Below, one piece after another: positions 35,003 through 44,514 of a stretch of 64,000 nucleotides of DNA (positions are counted from its first letter, which is position 1; the number at the start of each line of letters is the position of its first letter). The DNA comes from Paludibacteraceae bacterium (GTDB lineage Bacteria > Bacteroidota > Bacteroidia > Bacteroidales > Paludibacteraceae). The translations under genes and the position numbers were made by a program. The notes under the pieces are model-generated. The model was not told the DNA's origin, did no database searches, and saw only the letters and a program-made list of their open reading frames with translations. The DNA is taken from positions 40,263-104,262 of the forward strand of contig JAKSLA010000002.1 of the NCBI GenBank assembly GCA_024401455.1. Reading direction: 5' to 3'.

Positions 35003-38000
35003 TTATTCTAACCCTTTTTCTTTCTTTGCTTGTTTAGCAATGAAGTGGAGTCTGTTTAGCACATTTACCTCACTAACGCCACCATCGAAGTCGAGGAAGA
35101 GGAGGTTCATGTTCGGATAGATGTCCTTTACCTTCTTCTCTATTCCCTTGGATATGACGTGGTTGGCAATACATCCAAAAGGTTGGAGACTGATGGCTGC
35201 GTTGATGCCACGCTCTGCAAATGAAGCAAATTCTGCAGGGATGAGCCATCCTTCACCGAATTGGGCAGCCAAATTGACGATGCGTTGTGCTTTCTCTGCC
35301 TCCTCGTTGATGTCTCCGTTTTTCTCGTAGTAGCGGAACCCTTTAGCAGCGGCATCTATATCTCTCGAAATCTTATTCATCCACTTTTCGCCCAAGAATC
35401 CCAAAATCTTGCTCATTAGGCTTCTCTTCGGATCCAAAAAGTTCTCTTCGTTGAATTTGGCGTTAGGGAAGTATTGGGTGAAGAATTCGCTCAATGCGGG
35501 GATGACAGGCTCTATTCCTTGATCAACCAGCCACTTGACGATGTGTTGATGTCCGAATGAGTTGTATTTGATGAATATTTCGCCGACGATACCGATTCGA
35601 GGTACATCTTTGTCCATCGCAGCATTGTCAAACTCTTTTGCGGCTTCCTTCAAAAGTTTACAGAGCGTTTTGGTGTCGTTCTTTTCTAAAACAGTTGCCG
35701 CCTTGCTGAGATATTTCTCTTTCAAATTGTCTGCAGTGCCTGCTACTTTCTCTCTCACTTTTGTCGCATAGTACATCTTGCTCAATGCATCACCATACAT
35801 CACAGCATAAATGATAGCCTTGGCTCCTTTCTTGACATCGGGTTTGAATCCAGGTTGTTCATTTATCGTGTTCATGATGGAGATGGAGATGACCGGAATA
35901 TTACCGTATCCAGCGGCGATAAGCGCTTTCTTGATAAGGGCAATATAGTTTGTCGCACGGCATTGTCCGCCAGTTTGAGTGATGGCAAAAGCTATTTTTT
36001 CAGGGTCATATTTGCCCGATTGCAATGCTCTAATGCAGTCGCCGACTACCAATGTGGCAGGGTAGCAAATCTCATTATTGGCATATTTCAATCCCAATTC
36101 GGCCGATTTGGCATCGCTCGCTTCCATGCTCTCCATATTGCATCCCATCAAACCGAATGTGGCAGGAATGAAAGGAGAGTGGAATTCAGAGAAGAATGGA
36201 ACAAGAATTTTTCTTTCTGAATCACTCTTGTCGTTGCCGAAGATAGGGGTGGTCAAGAATTCTTTTTTCTCTTTTTCGGTCTTGTTGCCAAATTTCAATG
36301 ACTCAATGAGAGAGCGGATTCTCAACTTCAAAGAACCGGCGTTGTTTACGTCGTCCACTTTCAAGATGGTATGGTTCTTTCCGTTTCTACGGAGAAGGTC
36401 GCCGATTTCATCAATGATGAATGCGTCTGGTCCGCAACCGAATGATGTGATTTGAACGAAGTGAACTTTATCCTTCGTTTTGGCAACCCATTGGGCAGCC
36501 TTCATTATTCGGTTCATATAAGACCATTGTGGAATGATGTGGGAGTCTTTGATAATGTCAGACGTTCCTCTCATCAAGTCCTCTGTGATGACATCCACTC
36601 CAAACGAAGTGATAATCTCCGATATCTTATGTTGTATGAGTTGATCGTTGTGGTATGGTCGTCCGGCCAAAAGGATGACCATTCTATCCTCTTCCTTGGC
36701 TTTGTTGAGGATGTGTTGAGCCTTTTCTCCAAGTGTATTCTCGAAACTCTTTTTGGCCTCGAGTGCCTTTTGAAATGCTTCTGCAAATTTCTTTTTTGAG
36801 AAGAAATTGCCCGTAATCTTTTCTATGTATTGTCGGCATGCCTTTTCGAGCAACTCCTTGTTGTCGAAATTGATGATAGGCGAGTCGAATGCCACCCCGT
36901 ATTTTCCTTCTGGATTGATGGCACTTCTGATGACATCTGAATAGCCCGATACGATAGGACAATTGTAGCTGTTGTTGGCGTTCTTTTCGCTCTGTTCATA
37001 TACTACATATGGGAAGAGGATTCGATCGACGCCTTTGTTGATTAGGTCGTAGATGTGCCCGTGAGTGATTTTGGCAGGGAAACAGATGTTGTCTGCCATC
37101 ACGGTGTTCAATCCCTTTTCGTAGATCTTGAAAGTGGAGCGTTGAGATGCCTTTACCTCAATGCCGTTGAGCGTAAGCAACGTGTGCCAGAATTGGAAAT
37201 TCTCGTACATGTTGAGGACGCGAGGAATACCAATTGTACAAATCGGTTTCTCGCTTGGCTGCAGTCTTATCTTCTTATTGAATGCCAATTCGGAGCGGAA
37301 GAGGCTCATGTTGAAGGCCGTCCTTATCTTTTCACCTTTGTTTGTATATACCTTTTCGCATTTGTTTCCGGAATAGAATGTCTTTCCGTTAGCGAAGATG
37401 TTTTTCAAGATTTGGCAGTTGTTTTCGCATCCTACACATCTCATTTGTGCAGTGGTGTAACTTTCTAGTTTTGCCAATTCTTCCAAAGGAACGAATGTCT
37501 CTCCGTCGCACATCTTTTTTGCGTGGAGGGCGGCTCCGTAAGCTCCCATCAATTCAGGGTAGTTAGAGACGGCCACCTTTTCTCCTGTTGATTTTTCAAA
37601 GGCTCTGACAACGGAGATGTTGCGCATGGTTCCGCCTTGTAGCACGATGTGCTTGCCCAACTCTTTCGTGTCCTTTAGTTTGAGCACTTTGTATAGACAG
37701 TTCTTGATGACGGAGTAGGCGAGTCCGGCAGAAATGTCTTCCACCGATGCACTCTCACGCAAGCATTGCTTGACTTTTGAGTTCATGAAGACGGTACAGC
37801 GGGTTCCCAAATCTGCTGGGTTGGTGCTGTGACACGCCTTGTTTACGAAATCGCTGATCTCGCATTGGAGTGATGTTGCGAAGTTGTCGATGAACGAACC
37901 GCAACCGGAAGAACATGCCTCGTTGATTTCCAAACGATTGATGGCACCGTTCTCTACGAAAATAGCCTTCATGTCTTGTCCTCCGATGTCAAGGATGAAC

Positions 38001-39280
38001 GACACTTGATGGTCAAGTTTGTATGCGGCTGTATAGTGAGCGATGGTTTCTACCATGCTGAATTTCAATCCGAAAGCAGTCTTTATTAGGTCCTCTCCGT
38101 AACCGGTGGAGCAACTTCCCTTTACTTTCAGGCTTTTCCCCTGCTTTTTACATTCGTCGAGCAAGATGGACAATCCCTCTTTTACGGTTTCCAATGCTTT
38201 TCCTCCGTTCTTCTTGTAGAAGGTGAAGAATATGCGCTCTTGGTTGTCAGCCGCTACAATCTTTGTGGTTGTAGAGCCAGAGTCGATGCCTATGTAGCAC
38301 TCGTCGTCTGTCAATTCGGCGATGCTGCTTCTTTCTATTTGCGTTTTGCTTTTTTCGATTTTCCAAGCGTTAAGTTCTTCGTCGCTGTCGAACAGTGGAG
38401 CCAAACCTGATTTTGCAGGCTTGAAGTCCGTCTTTTCTTGGAATTTTTTAATCAAATCACTTAAGTTATGTGATTCTGTCTCAGTGTCTTGGCAGTTGAG
38501 ACTGGCACCCCAAGCAGGAACGACAGAAGCGTATTCGGAGAAAATCAAATCCTCGTCTTTGGCATCGAGTTTCTCTTTGAAAGCCTTCCTCAATGCGGGA
38601 ATGAACGCGAACGGACCGCCGCAGAGAAAAATCATAGGCTTTATGTCGCTACCTCTTGAAAGGGTAGAGATGACTTGTGTTGCTACAGCGTTGAAGATGG
38701 ACGCGGCAATATCCTCTCTTTTGACGTTGAGGCTTATGAGGTTTTGTATGTCAGTCTTGGAAAATACACCGCAACGTGAGGCAATAGGATAGATGTTGGT
38801 CGCCTCTTCGGCCAATTGCCCCAATTCGCTTGGCGTTACACCCATGATGGCCGACATCTGGTCAATGAATGCACCTGTACCTCCTGCGCAGTTTCCGTTC
38901 ATGCGGATATCCGCTTGCATCTTGTCGTTGAAGAAGATGATTTTACTGTCTTCTCCTCCTATGTCCACTAATGTTTTGACATTAGAGTGTTTCTTCTCTA
39001 TGACAAGCGTAGCTGCTACAACTTCTTGAATGAATGACAGGCCATATCTTTCTGCCAATCCCATGCCGGCAGAACCTGTGATGGTCATTTGTGCTTCGAA
39101 ATCGCCCAAACTTTCCAATGCTTTGCCTAATGATTGGGACAATGCCAACGGAATGTTTGCGTTGTGTCTGTTGTAATCGGTGAATACGATTTCTCCTTCC
39201 GTGTCTGTAATGACTGTTTTTAAAGTTGTAGAACCAGCGTCAAGTCCTATGTTGAATCTATTCTTTAATGTCCCTGACAT
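35003..39280 (-). CDS. Large 2-hydroxyacyl-CoA dehydratase activase-like protein (two BadF/HgdC ATPase domains plus DUF2229 and HgdB-like region)
   Basis: 1425 residues with two ASKHA ATPase domains in tandem. The first starts at residue ~9 (IGLDAGSTTLKTVITD) and has CAGGTGAFID near 131. The second starts near 331 (IGIDSGSTTTKIVAAD) and has ACSSGCGSFIDNFA. A Cys-rich link (MRCVGCENNCQI, ~residue 620) and a DUF2229 domain with repeated Cys (NICFPAKITHGH) follow. The C-terminal third resembles the dehydratase beta subunit. Activators of this class use ATP to inject an electron into a dehydratase through an Fe-S cluster held between two subunits. Here both halves are in one chain, as in YjiL-type proteins, whose substrate is unknown. 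It has no neighbouring dehydratase genes and no consensus promoter; a GGGGC/GCCCC hairpin lies in its leader (39322-39336). Confidence 0.85.
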   Translation of the reverse strand: MSGTLKNRFNIGLDAGSTTLKTVITDTEGEIVFTDYNRHNANIPLALSQSLGKALESLGDFEAQMTITGSAGMGLAERYGLSFIQEVVAATLVIEKKHSNVKTLVDIGGEDSKIIFFNDKMQADIRMNGNCAGGTGAFIDQMSAIMGVTPSELGQLAEEATNIYPIASRCGVFSKTDIQNLISLNVKREDIAASIFNAVATQVISTLSRGSDIKPMIFLCGGPFAFIPALRKAFKEKLDAKDEDLIFSEYASVVPAWGASLNCQDTETESHNLSDLIKKFQEKTDFKPAKSGLAPLFDSDEELNAWKIEKSKTQIERSSIAELTDDECYIGIDSGSTTTKIVAADNQERIFFTFYKKNGGKALETVKEGLSILLDECKKQGKSLKVKGSCSTGYGEDLIKTAFGLKFSMVETIAHYTAAYKLDHQVSFILDIGGQDMKAIFVENGAINRLEINEACSSGCGSFIDNFATSLQCEISDFVNKACHSTNPADLGTRCTVFMNSKVKQCLRESASVEDISAGLAYSVIKNCLYKVLKLKDTKELGKHIVLQGGTMRNISVVRAFEKSTGEKVAVSNYPELMGAYGAALHAKKMCDGETFVPLEELAKLESYTTAQMRCVGCENNCQILKNIFANGKTFYSGNKCEKVYTNKGEKIRTAFNMSLFRSELAFNKKIRLQPSEKPICTIGIPRVLNMYENFQFWHTLLTLNGIEVKASQRSTFKIYEKGLNTVMADNICFPAKITHGHIYDLINKGVDRILFPYVVYEQSEKNANNSYNCPIVSGYSDVIRSAINPEGKYGVAFDSPIINFDNKELLEKACRQYIEKITGNFFSKKKFAEAFQKALEAKKSFENTLGEKAQHILNKAKEEDRMVILLAGRPYHNDQLIQHKISEIITSFGVDVITEDLMRGTSDIIKDSHIIPQWSYMNRIMKAAQWVAKTKDKVHFVQITSFGCGPDAFIIDEIGDLLRRNGKNHTILKVDDVNNAGSLKLRIRSLIESLKFGNKTEKEKKEFLTTPIFGNDKSDSERKILVPFFSEFHSPFIPATFGLMGCNMESMEASDAKSAELGLKYANNEICYPATLVVGDCIRALQSGKYDPEKIAFAITQTGGQCRATNYIALIKKALIAAGYGNIPVISISIMNTINEQPGFKPDVKKGAKAIIYAVMYGDALSKMYYATKVREKVAGTADNLKEKYLSKAATVLEKNDTKTLCKLLKEAAKEFDNAAMDKDVPRIGIVGEIFIKYNSFGHQHIVKWLVDQGIEPVIPALSEFFTQYFPNAKFNEENFLDPKRSLMSKILGFLGEKWMNKISRDIDAAAKGFRYYEKNGDINEEAEKAQRIVNLAAQFGEGWLIPAEFASFAERGINAAISLQPFGCIANHVISKGIEKKVKDIYPNMNLLFLDFDGGVSEVNVLNRLHFIAKQAKKEKGLE

Positions 39281-39389
39281 ATATTATATATCGTTTTTGT
39301 GTCTTCTCTATTATGTCGTCTGGGGCGTTTAGCCCCTTATATCGTTAAACCACACCACTTGTCAAATCTCTCCCAGTAGTAAGGGATAG

Positions 39390-40094
39390 CTACTTCTTCT
39401 CGGTGAATTTTTCACCGTCCCATACAAATGTTATCTTTATGTCGTTAGGGGTTGGGGCAAAGAAGTCGCCTGTAAATATTACTAACTCTGTGTTGTGACG
39501 TTTTTGGTGAGACTTGCAATTGAAAACCACCCCATTTTTATGACTGGCGATTCTCTCATCGGCCAAGAAAATGTCGTCCATAGGCACTAAGGTTTCACCA
39601 TCGAACCCATAAACATCTAACTCATAGTGTTCGTAAAACATAGGAGCTGAACTATGCTTGTCGTGAAGTACTATGTATGAACCATCGCGTTTCTTGAAGA
39701 GCATGATTGAGGCTTCTTTATCATCGGTTGAACCGTCATCATCAATACCGCAAAAATAAGCAATGTATGGGTCAAAGTTGTTTTCCTTGCGTCGTTTCTC
39801 AGCTTCGTCTATATACCTCTTTATCTTATTGTACTTTACTGGAGATCCTTTTTCGTCGATTATGAGTTTTGGACCAATAAGCCTCGCCGCTTTTACTGCA
39901 AGGTCGTTGGCAATATCGTGGTCTGAATCCTCGTCGTCGGAATTTTCCGTAGCCTTGGCTTCGTTGCTAATGATTGCGGTATCGGTTGCAGTTACTGATG
40001 TAGAGTCAGCTACTGACTCACTTTGGGTTCCGTTGCCTCCGCACGATGCCAATAACATGGTGGCTAACATTAACTCGATGGTGTGTCGTCTCAT
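39390..40094 (-). CDS. Predicted lipoprotein of unknown function
   Basis: 234 residues with a lipobox at C18 (LLASC). A Ser/Thr/Asp-rich linker spans residues ~20-60. The compact domain after it includes VKAARLIGPKLIIDEKGSPVKY and an F-x-C-G-I-D-D-D-G-S-T-D-D-K segment. It ends in DIKITFVWDGEKFTEKK, a strand pattern often found in small Bacteroidetes lipoproteins. I recognise no family. It has its own promoter and an unusual leader with two tandem 18-bp repeats. Confidence 0.65.
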   Translation of the reverse strand: MRRHTIELMLATMLLASCGGNGTQSESVADSTSVTATDTAIISNEAKATENSDDEDSDHDIANDLAVKAARLIGPKLIIDEKGSPVKYNKIKRYIDEAEKRRKENNFDPYIAYFCGIDDDGSTDDKEASIMLFKKRDGSYIVLHDKHSSAPMFYEHYELDVYGFDGETLVPMDDIFLADERIASHKNGVVFNCKSHQKRHNTELVIFTGDFFAPTPNDIKITFVWDGEKFTEKK

Positions 40095-40130
40095 TTTTTT
40101 GTCATTTTTAAATTTTTTGTCATTTTTAAA
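40095..40130 (-). repeat. Two tandem 18-bp repeats in the lipoprotein leader, forming a short upstream reading frame
   Basis: 40095-40112 and 40113-40130 are identical. On the minus strand each contains an ATG. The frame from 40123 reads ten codons and stops at a TGA that overlaps the lipoprotein ATG at 40094-40092. Confidence 0.7.
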
Positions 40131-40164
40131 CCGTAGCTTTCGCTAAGCTTATCAATAAGATTTG

Positions 40165-40172
40165 CAAAGGTA
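40165..40172 (-). promoter_or_regulatory. -7 box of the lipoprotein gene promoter
   Basis: TACCTTTG on the minus strand; predicted leader of ~65 nt containing the tandem repeats. Confidence 0.6.
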
Positions 40173-40302
40173 CGATTTTAGTTGCAGACCAACGCTAAGT
40201 CTATGAATATTTTGTCCAATATGCCTCAAAAATAGGGTTGGCTTTTATGCAATTACCATAATTCTTTCCGAATGTGGTGTTTTGAGAACTATTTCCTGCT
40301 CA

Positions 40303-40980
40303 TTAGTCGTTGTTCGTAGGACTTGAAGTAGCTTTTCGCATGTAGTTTTCTTCTGCTCTATATTTCAAATTGAGGATGAATTTTGCCAATCGCCACTCGA
40401 TTACCTCTTTGTATTTGCTTTGGGTAAAGAACAAGTCGATGATAAATCCGAACTTGAGCATAGAGTGGATGGATAGTTCAGTCTTGTCCTCTCCCTTGGG
40501 TTCGGAAGCGATGTGTATGTTTCCGTCGTTCAGTACTTTGACCTTCTTAGTGATGCCGAGGATGAGGTTGTGTTTCCCCGAAGAAACCTTTTCGTTTTTC
40601 AATTCTCCCTCCAGACTAAATTCAATTTCGTCGCTATCGTCCATAATCATCATTAGGTTGACGACGTAGATGCCCGATGCAGGGTTGTAGAAGACGTTTT
40701 TTTCGTAGAGTTGCACGTTGTCTTCTTTTGATTTCGATTTGCCTAACCCATAAAATGCCCAGCGAAGGTTCTTGGTCGGCTCGTTTTTTAGTCCGTTGTA
40801 TATCTCGTCCAATACTGCATCTACCTCCTCAGCGGGCGCATTGACCATACAAGTACTGTAGGTGTGGAAATACCTGCCGTCCTTGTATTCCGACTTTGTA
40901 CATTCCAAATTGGCTTGGCTGTTTTGCGCAAATAAGACAAAGTGGGAAAGGAGAAACAATATTGAATAAATATACCGCAT
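40303..40980 (-). CDS. Exported protein of unknown function
   Basis: 225 residues with a signal peptide ending FVLFAQ. The mature part carries a conserved-looking core (YFHTYSTCMVNAPAEEVDAVL, then LYEKNVFYNPASGIYVVNLMM and a long beta-rich stretch). It ends in a helix, EWRLAKFILNLKYRAEE. The shape recalls lipid-binding START/SRPBCC-like exported proteins, but no diagnostic motif is present. A near-consensus TATATTTA stands in the minus-strand leader. No terminator or partner gene is evident. Confidence 0.6.
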   Translation of the reverse strand: MRYIYSILFLLSHFVLFAQNSQANLECTKSEYKDGRYFHTYSTCMVNAPAEEVDAVLDEIYNGLKNEPTKNLRWAFYGLGKSKSKEDNVQLYEKNVFYNPASGIYVVNLMMIMDDSDEIEFSLEGELKNEKVSSGKHNLILGITKKVKVLNDGNIHIASEPKGEDKTELSIHSMLKFGFIIDLFFTQSKYKEVIEWRLAKFILNLKYRAEENYMRKATSSPTNND

Positions 40981-41163
40981 TGTGGTCTTGAAACTTAAAT
41001 TTGTGTAAATATACGAAAAGGAATGAAAGTATCAATATTATCGATGACTTTTGTGTGAAAAAGATTTTAATTGTTGGTCAGGGCGTTTTTTCGCTGATAG
41101 ATTTCTTTGGGCAGAAAATATTCTTTGTTTCTATTTCTTCGTGCCCGTTCTCTATAATCCGAT

Positions 41164-41171
41164 TATCTTTG
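41164..41171 (+). promoter_or_regulatory. -7 box of the second MATE gene promoter
   Basis: TATCTTTG; it implies a leader of ~14 nt before the ATG at 41192. Confidence 0.65.
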
Positions 41172-41191
41172 CATCGCTTAAACATAGATAT

Positions 41192-42556
41192 ATGGGAGTA
41201 GTTGAGAAAATTTGTTCGTACAGACCGTTTTATGTGCGCAATTTGAAGATAGCCATTCCTGCCATGCTTTCACAGTTGGGACAGGGCATCGTGATGTTGG
41301 CTGATTCGATGATGGTGGGAATGCTGGGTACGAATGAGTTGGCTGCGGCCTCATTTGCCAATGCCATTGTGATGATTGGCTTCCTGTTTGTATTGGGTGT
41401 GACGTTTGGTGCGACGCCGATGGTGGGACGACAATATTCAGGAGGAAAGTATGCGAGAGCGGCGAGTCTTTTCCAAAATTCGATGTTGCTGGATCTCTTG
41501 GTGGCGCTTCTCGTTTGCGCAATTTTATGGGTGGTCTCTTTCTATTTCGATCGTATGGGGCAAGAGCCGGAGGTGTGTCGTTTGGCGCGTCCGTACTACT
41601 TTTGGTTGGTGATTTCATTGCCTCCCGTATTCTTGTTTCAGGCGTTCAAGCAATTTATGGAAGGGGTAGGAAATACGAAGATAGCAATGGTGATTACCCT
41701 TGTTGCCAACGCCTTGAATATCCTATTGAATTATCTCTTTATTTTCGGTAAATTTGGGTTCCCCAATATGGGGGTAGAAGGGGCGGGCGTGGCTACTTTT
41801 GTGGCGCGAATGTCTATGCCGTTGATGTTTTATGCCGTGTTTGTTTACAGGCGTTCGCTGTTTCGTTATTTTCGGTTCTTCAAGGTGAAGGTCTTTTCTC
41901 TTTCCGAGTTGTACGGGTTGGGGAAGATGGGATTCCCCATTGGTTTTCAGATGTTGGTGGAGTCATCTACTTTCAGCCTTTCGGCCGTGATAGTAGGGTG
42001 GTTTGGGGCCGTCTCGTTGGCGAGCCATCAGGTGGCGATGAATCTTTCCTCTTTGACGTTTATGATAGTAAGCGGAATATCGGCGGCTACGACTATACGG
42101 GTGAGCCATCAATTGGGTATGGGAGATTATGTCTCTATGCGTAAGGCGGGTTTTGCGTCGATGCATTTGTGTGTGTTTGAGAATTTCATTTGTTCGTTGC
42201 TGTTGATATTATTCCGATATGAGATACCGTTGTTTTTCACTTCCGACCCGTTGGTGATAGACCTTTCGGCCACCTTGTTAGTGATGGCTGCCGTTTATCA
42301 ACTTGCTGATGGATTGCAGGTTGTCGCCTTAGGCGCCTTGCGAGGAATGGGAGATGTGGAGGGACCGATGCGTGTCTCTGTGATTTGTTATGTGTTGGTC
42401 AGTTTACCGGTCGCTTATGTATGCGGTGTACTTTGGCAATGGGGGGCAGTCGGCGTTTGGATGGGCTTTATCGTGAGTTTGAATTTGGCTGCTTTTTTGT
42501 TGATAAAACGCTTTTTAAAGGTCTCTGATGATATAATTCGTTCGCACGAAAAGTGA
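41192..42556 (+). CDS. MATE family efflux transporter (NorM-like)
   Basis: 454 residues from the ATG at 41192. The frame is open further upstream to 41051, but that stretch contains the promoter and encodes no plausible N-terminus. Twelve membrane helices are predicted. The MATE signature is clear at ~14-40 (NLKIAIPAMLSQLGQGIVMLADSMMVG). The MLGTNELAAASFANAI segment fits the NorM branch, which exchanges Na+ or H+ for toxic organic cations. It differs strongly from the MATE protein at 20854-22167. It stands alone, followed by a lipoprotein gene 46 bp later on the same strand. Confidence 0.92.
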   Translation: MGVVEKICSYRPFYVRNLKIAIPAMLSQLGQGIVMLADSMMVGMLGTNELAAASFANAIVMIGFLFVLGVTFGATPMVGRQYSGGKYARAASLFQNSMLLDLLVALLVCAILWVVSFYFDRMGQEPEVCRLARPYYFWLVISLPPVFLFQAFKQFMEGVGNTKIAMVITLVANALNILLNYLFIFGKFGFPNMGVEGAGVATFVARMSMPLMFYAVFVYRRSLFRYFRFFKVKVFSLSELYGLGKMGFPIGFQMLVESSTFSLSAVIVGWFGAVSLASHQVAMNLSSLTFMIVSGISAATTIRVSHQLGMGDYVSMRKAGFASMHLCVFENFICSLLLILFRYEIPLFFTSDPLVIDLSATLLVMAAVYQLADGLQVVALGALRGMGDVEGPMRVSVICYVLVSLPVAYVCGVLWQWGAVGVWMGFIVSLNLAAFLLIKRFLKVSDDIIRSHEK

Positions 42557-42602
42557 TGAAGACTTCAGATTTGGAAAACTAATGTTTTAATATAAGAAAA
42601 CG

Positions 42603-43304
42603 ATGAATGTTTATTATAGTTTGATTTTCAGTTTCTTTGGAGGACTGTTGTTGACCTCCTGTGGGTTTTCTTTTGGAAAGTTTGATACGGGAGATTTGGA
42701 CACCACTGGCGAGGTGGATAGTACGGAAACTAAAATCTTGGTTGAGTATGAAGGTTCCGCCAAGCAGGCAGTTGATTTGGGCCTCAGCGTCAAGTGGGCG
42801 GCATGCAACCTTGGTGCTACCAAGCCTGAGTTGTATGGGGATTATTATGCTTGGGGAGAAACTAAGCCAAAGGCTAAATATACAGAAGATAATGGCTGTT
42901 GGCATAATGTTGGATATGCCGCACTGAAGTCCAAAGGCGTTATTGACGACCGTGGAAACCTGACCGCTAAATACGATGCCGCAACCTCCAATTGGGGAGC
43001 GGGATGGCGAATGCCGACGCACGACGAGATAAAAGAACTATTGAGCCGTTGTCGTTGGAATTGGGTCACTATGAATGGTGTAGAAGGCTACAAAGTGACA
43101 GGGCCAAGTGACAAGTCCATATTCCTTCCTGCTGCGGGCTATCGTTATGGGGCGGGGGCAGACTTCGTTGGCAACAACGGTTGTTTTTTGGGGGCGACGG
43201 CTCTCAACGAATGTGCGGTCAGTTTCAATTTCGATTCGGACTGTTATGATTGGCACAGCGGCTTTCGCAGTTACGGACGCAGTGTGCGTCCTGTCACAAA
43301 ATAA
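42603..43304 (+). CDS. Lipoprotein with Fibrobacter-type (FISUMP-like) paralogous domain
   Basis: 233 residues with a lipobox at C20 (LLLTSC) and a short acidic linker. Residues ~55-233 form one domain opening VDLGLSVKWAACNLGATKPE and continuing GDYYAWGETKPKAKY, WGAGWRMPTHDEIKELLSRC and FLPAAGYRYGAG. It ends GFRSYGRSVRPVTK. This is the common gut-Bacteroidales domain related to the Fibrobacter succinogenes major paralogous domain, with a C-type-lectin-like or formylglycine-enzyme-like look. Surface exposure is inferred; the ligand is unknown. Confidence 0.8.
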   Translation: MNVYYSLIFSFFGGLLLTSCGFSFGKFDTGDLDTTGEVDSTETKILVEYEGSAKQAVDLGLSVKWAACNLGATKPELYGDYYAWGETKPKAKYTEDNGCWHNVGYAALKSKGVIDDRGNLTAKYDAATSNWGAGWRMPTHDEIKELLSRCRWNWVTMNGVEGYKVTGPSDKSIFLPAAGYRYGAGADFVGNNGCFLGATALNECAVSFNFDSDCYDWHSGFRSYGRSVRPVTK

Positions 43305-43438
43305 AGGTTTCTTGACGACGAACCTATCGATGCAATAAAGATTGTTTTGACTGGCTCCAATCCTCTGTTGCCGTTTGGGTCACTTGCGAAACTTGAGTAA
43401 AAGTATGCTAAAATAGTGTGCTTTTTAATGCAAAATAT

Positions 43439-43446
43439 TAAATTTG
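43439..43446 (+). promoter_or_regulatory. -7 box at the head of the DHH-gldI operon
   Basis: TAAATTTG; transcription from ~43452 leaves ~15 nt before the ATG at 43467 and excludes the upstream ATG at 43416. Confidence 0.65.
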
Positions 43447-43466
43447 CAGATGTAAAATTGTGTAGT

Positions 43467-44513
43467 ATGATTTCAAAGATTATAGATGAAGATTTGATTC
43501 AGCAGGCGAAAGAAGAAATTTTGAATGCTAATAAGGTGGTTATAGTATCTCATGTTTCTCCTGATGGGGACGCCATTGGTTCCTCTCTCGCTTTGTGTCA
43601 ATTCTTGACGAATATGGAAAAGGAGGTTACGGTTATCATGCCGAATGCCTTCCCTGACTTTTTGAAGTGGATGCCGGGTGCGGACCAAATTCTCGTGTAT
43701 GCGGAGAAAAAGGCGCAGTCGGAGGCTGCTATTGCTAATGCAGATTTGATTTTTGCATTGGATTTCAACGTGTTGCATCGTATTGGAGAAATGGGTACCT
43801 ATGTGGCCGACTCAAAGGCGAGAAAGGTGATGGTTGACCACCACTTGGAGCCAGGAGGTTTTGCTGATGTCATCATCTCGTATCCAAGCATGCCATCTAC
43901 TTCGGAGATGATTTTCCGTTTGATCTGTCGTATGGGGTACTTCACGGATTTGACGAAGGAGTGTGCCGAATGTATCTACACGGGAATGATGACAGATACG
44001 GGTTCGTTCACCTACAATTCGAACAATCCCGAGTTGTACATCATCATTTCAGAATTGATTAAGAAAGGAATAAACAAAGACGATATTCACAGCAAGGTTT
44101 ACAACAACTATTCGGCTGACCGTTTCCGTTTGATGGGGCACTTGTTGAGCGAGAACATGAAGGTTTATCCGGAGATAGGAACTGCTTTGCTTACCTTGTC
44201 GTCGGCCGAGTTGAAAAAGTACAACTTCAGAAAGGGTGATACGGAAGGCTTTGTCAACATCCCATTGTCCATTAAGGGCATCATTTTCACTGCTTTCATC
44301 AAGGAGGATGTGGGCATGGTGAAGATATCGCTTCGTTCGCATGGCTCATTCCCTACGAATGAGTTCTCTGCTGAAGTTTTTGGCGGCGGTGGCCATCTTA
44401 ACGCTTCTGGCGCTGAGTCGTATGTCTCTTTGGCTGAGACCGTCAAAAAGTTTGAGGACGCCTTGCCTAAGTACAAAGAGCGTTTGATTGAAGAAATGAA
44501 TAAGTCAAAGTGA
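43467..44513 (+). CDS. DHH/DHHA1 phosphoesterase, NrnA-like
   Basis: 348 residues. Motif I SPDGDAIGSS (D33, D35), an ALDFN motif II, the DHH motif in MVDHHLEPG, and a motif IV MMTDTGSF make the catalytic DHH domain. The C-terminal DHHA1 domain contains the substrate-binding GGGGHLNASGA segment. Relatives degrade nanoRNA, 3'-phosphoadenosine 5'-phosphate or c-di-AMP-derived dinucleotides in the cytoplasm using Mn2+. Start chosen at 43467 from the promoter position and the family N-terminus. The stop is one base before the ATG of the gldI-like gene, so the pair is coupled. Confidence 0.92.
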   Translation: MISKIIDEDLIQQAKEEILNANKVVIVSHVSPDGDAIGSSLALCQFLTNMEKEVTVIMPNAFPDFLKWMPGADQILVYAEKKAQSEAAIANADLIFALDFNVLHRIGEMGTYVADSKARKVMVDHHLEPGGFADVIISYPSMPSTSEMIFRLICRMGYFTDLTKECAECIYTGMMTDTGSFTYNSNNPELYIIISELIKKGINKDDIHSKVYNNYSADRFRLMGHLLSENMKVYPEIGTALLTLSSAELKKYNFRKGDTEGFVNIPLSIKGIIFTAFIKEDVGMVKISLRSHGSFPTNEFSAEVFGGGGHLNASGAESYVSLAETVKKFEDALPKYKERLIEEMNKSK

Positions 44514-44514
44514 A

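Noticed and set aside
39322-39336. GGGGC/GCCCC hairpin as a terminator of the 39390 lipoprotein gene
   Set aside because: It is not followed by a T run on the minus strand; it is described only as part of the next gene's leader.
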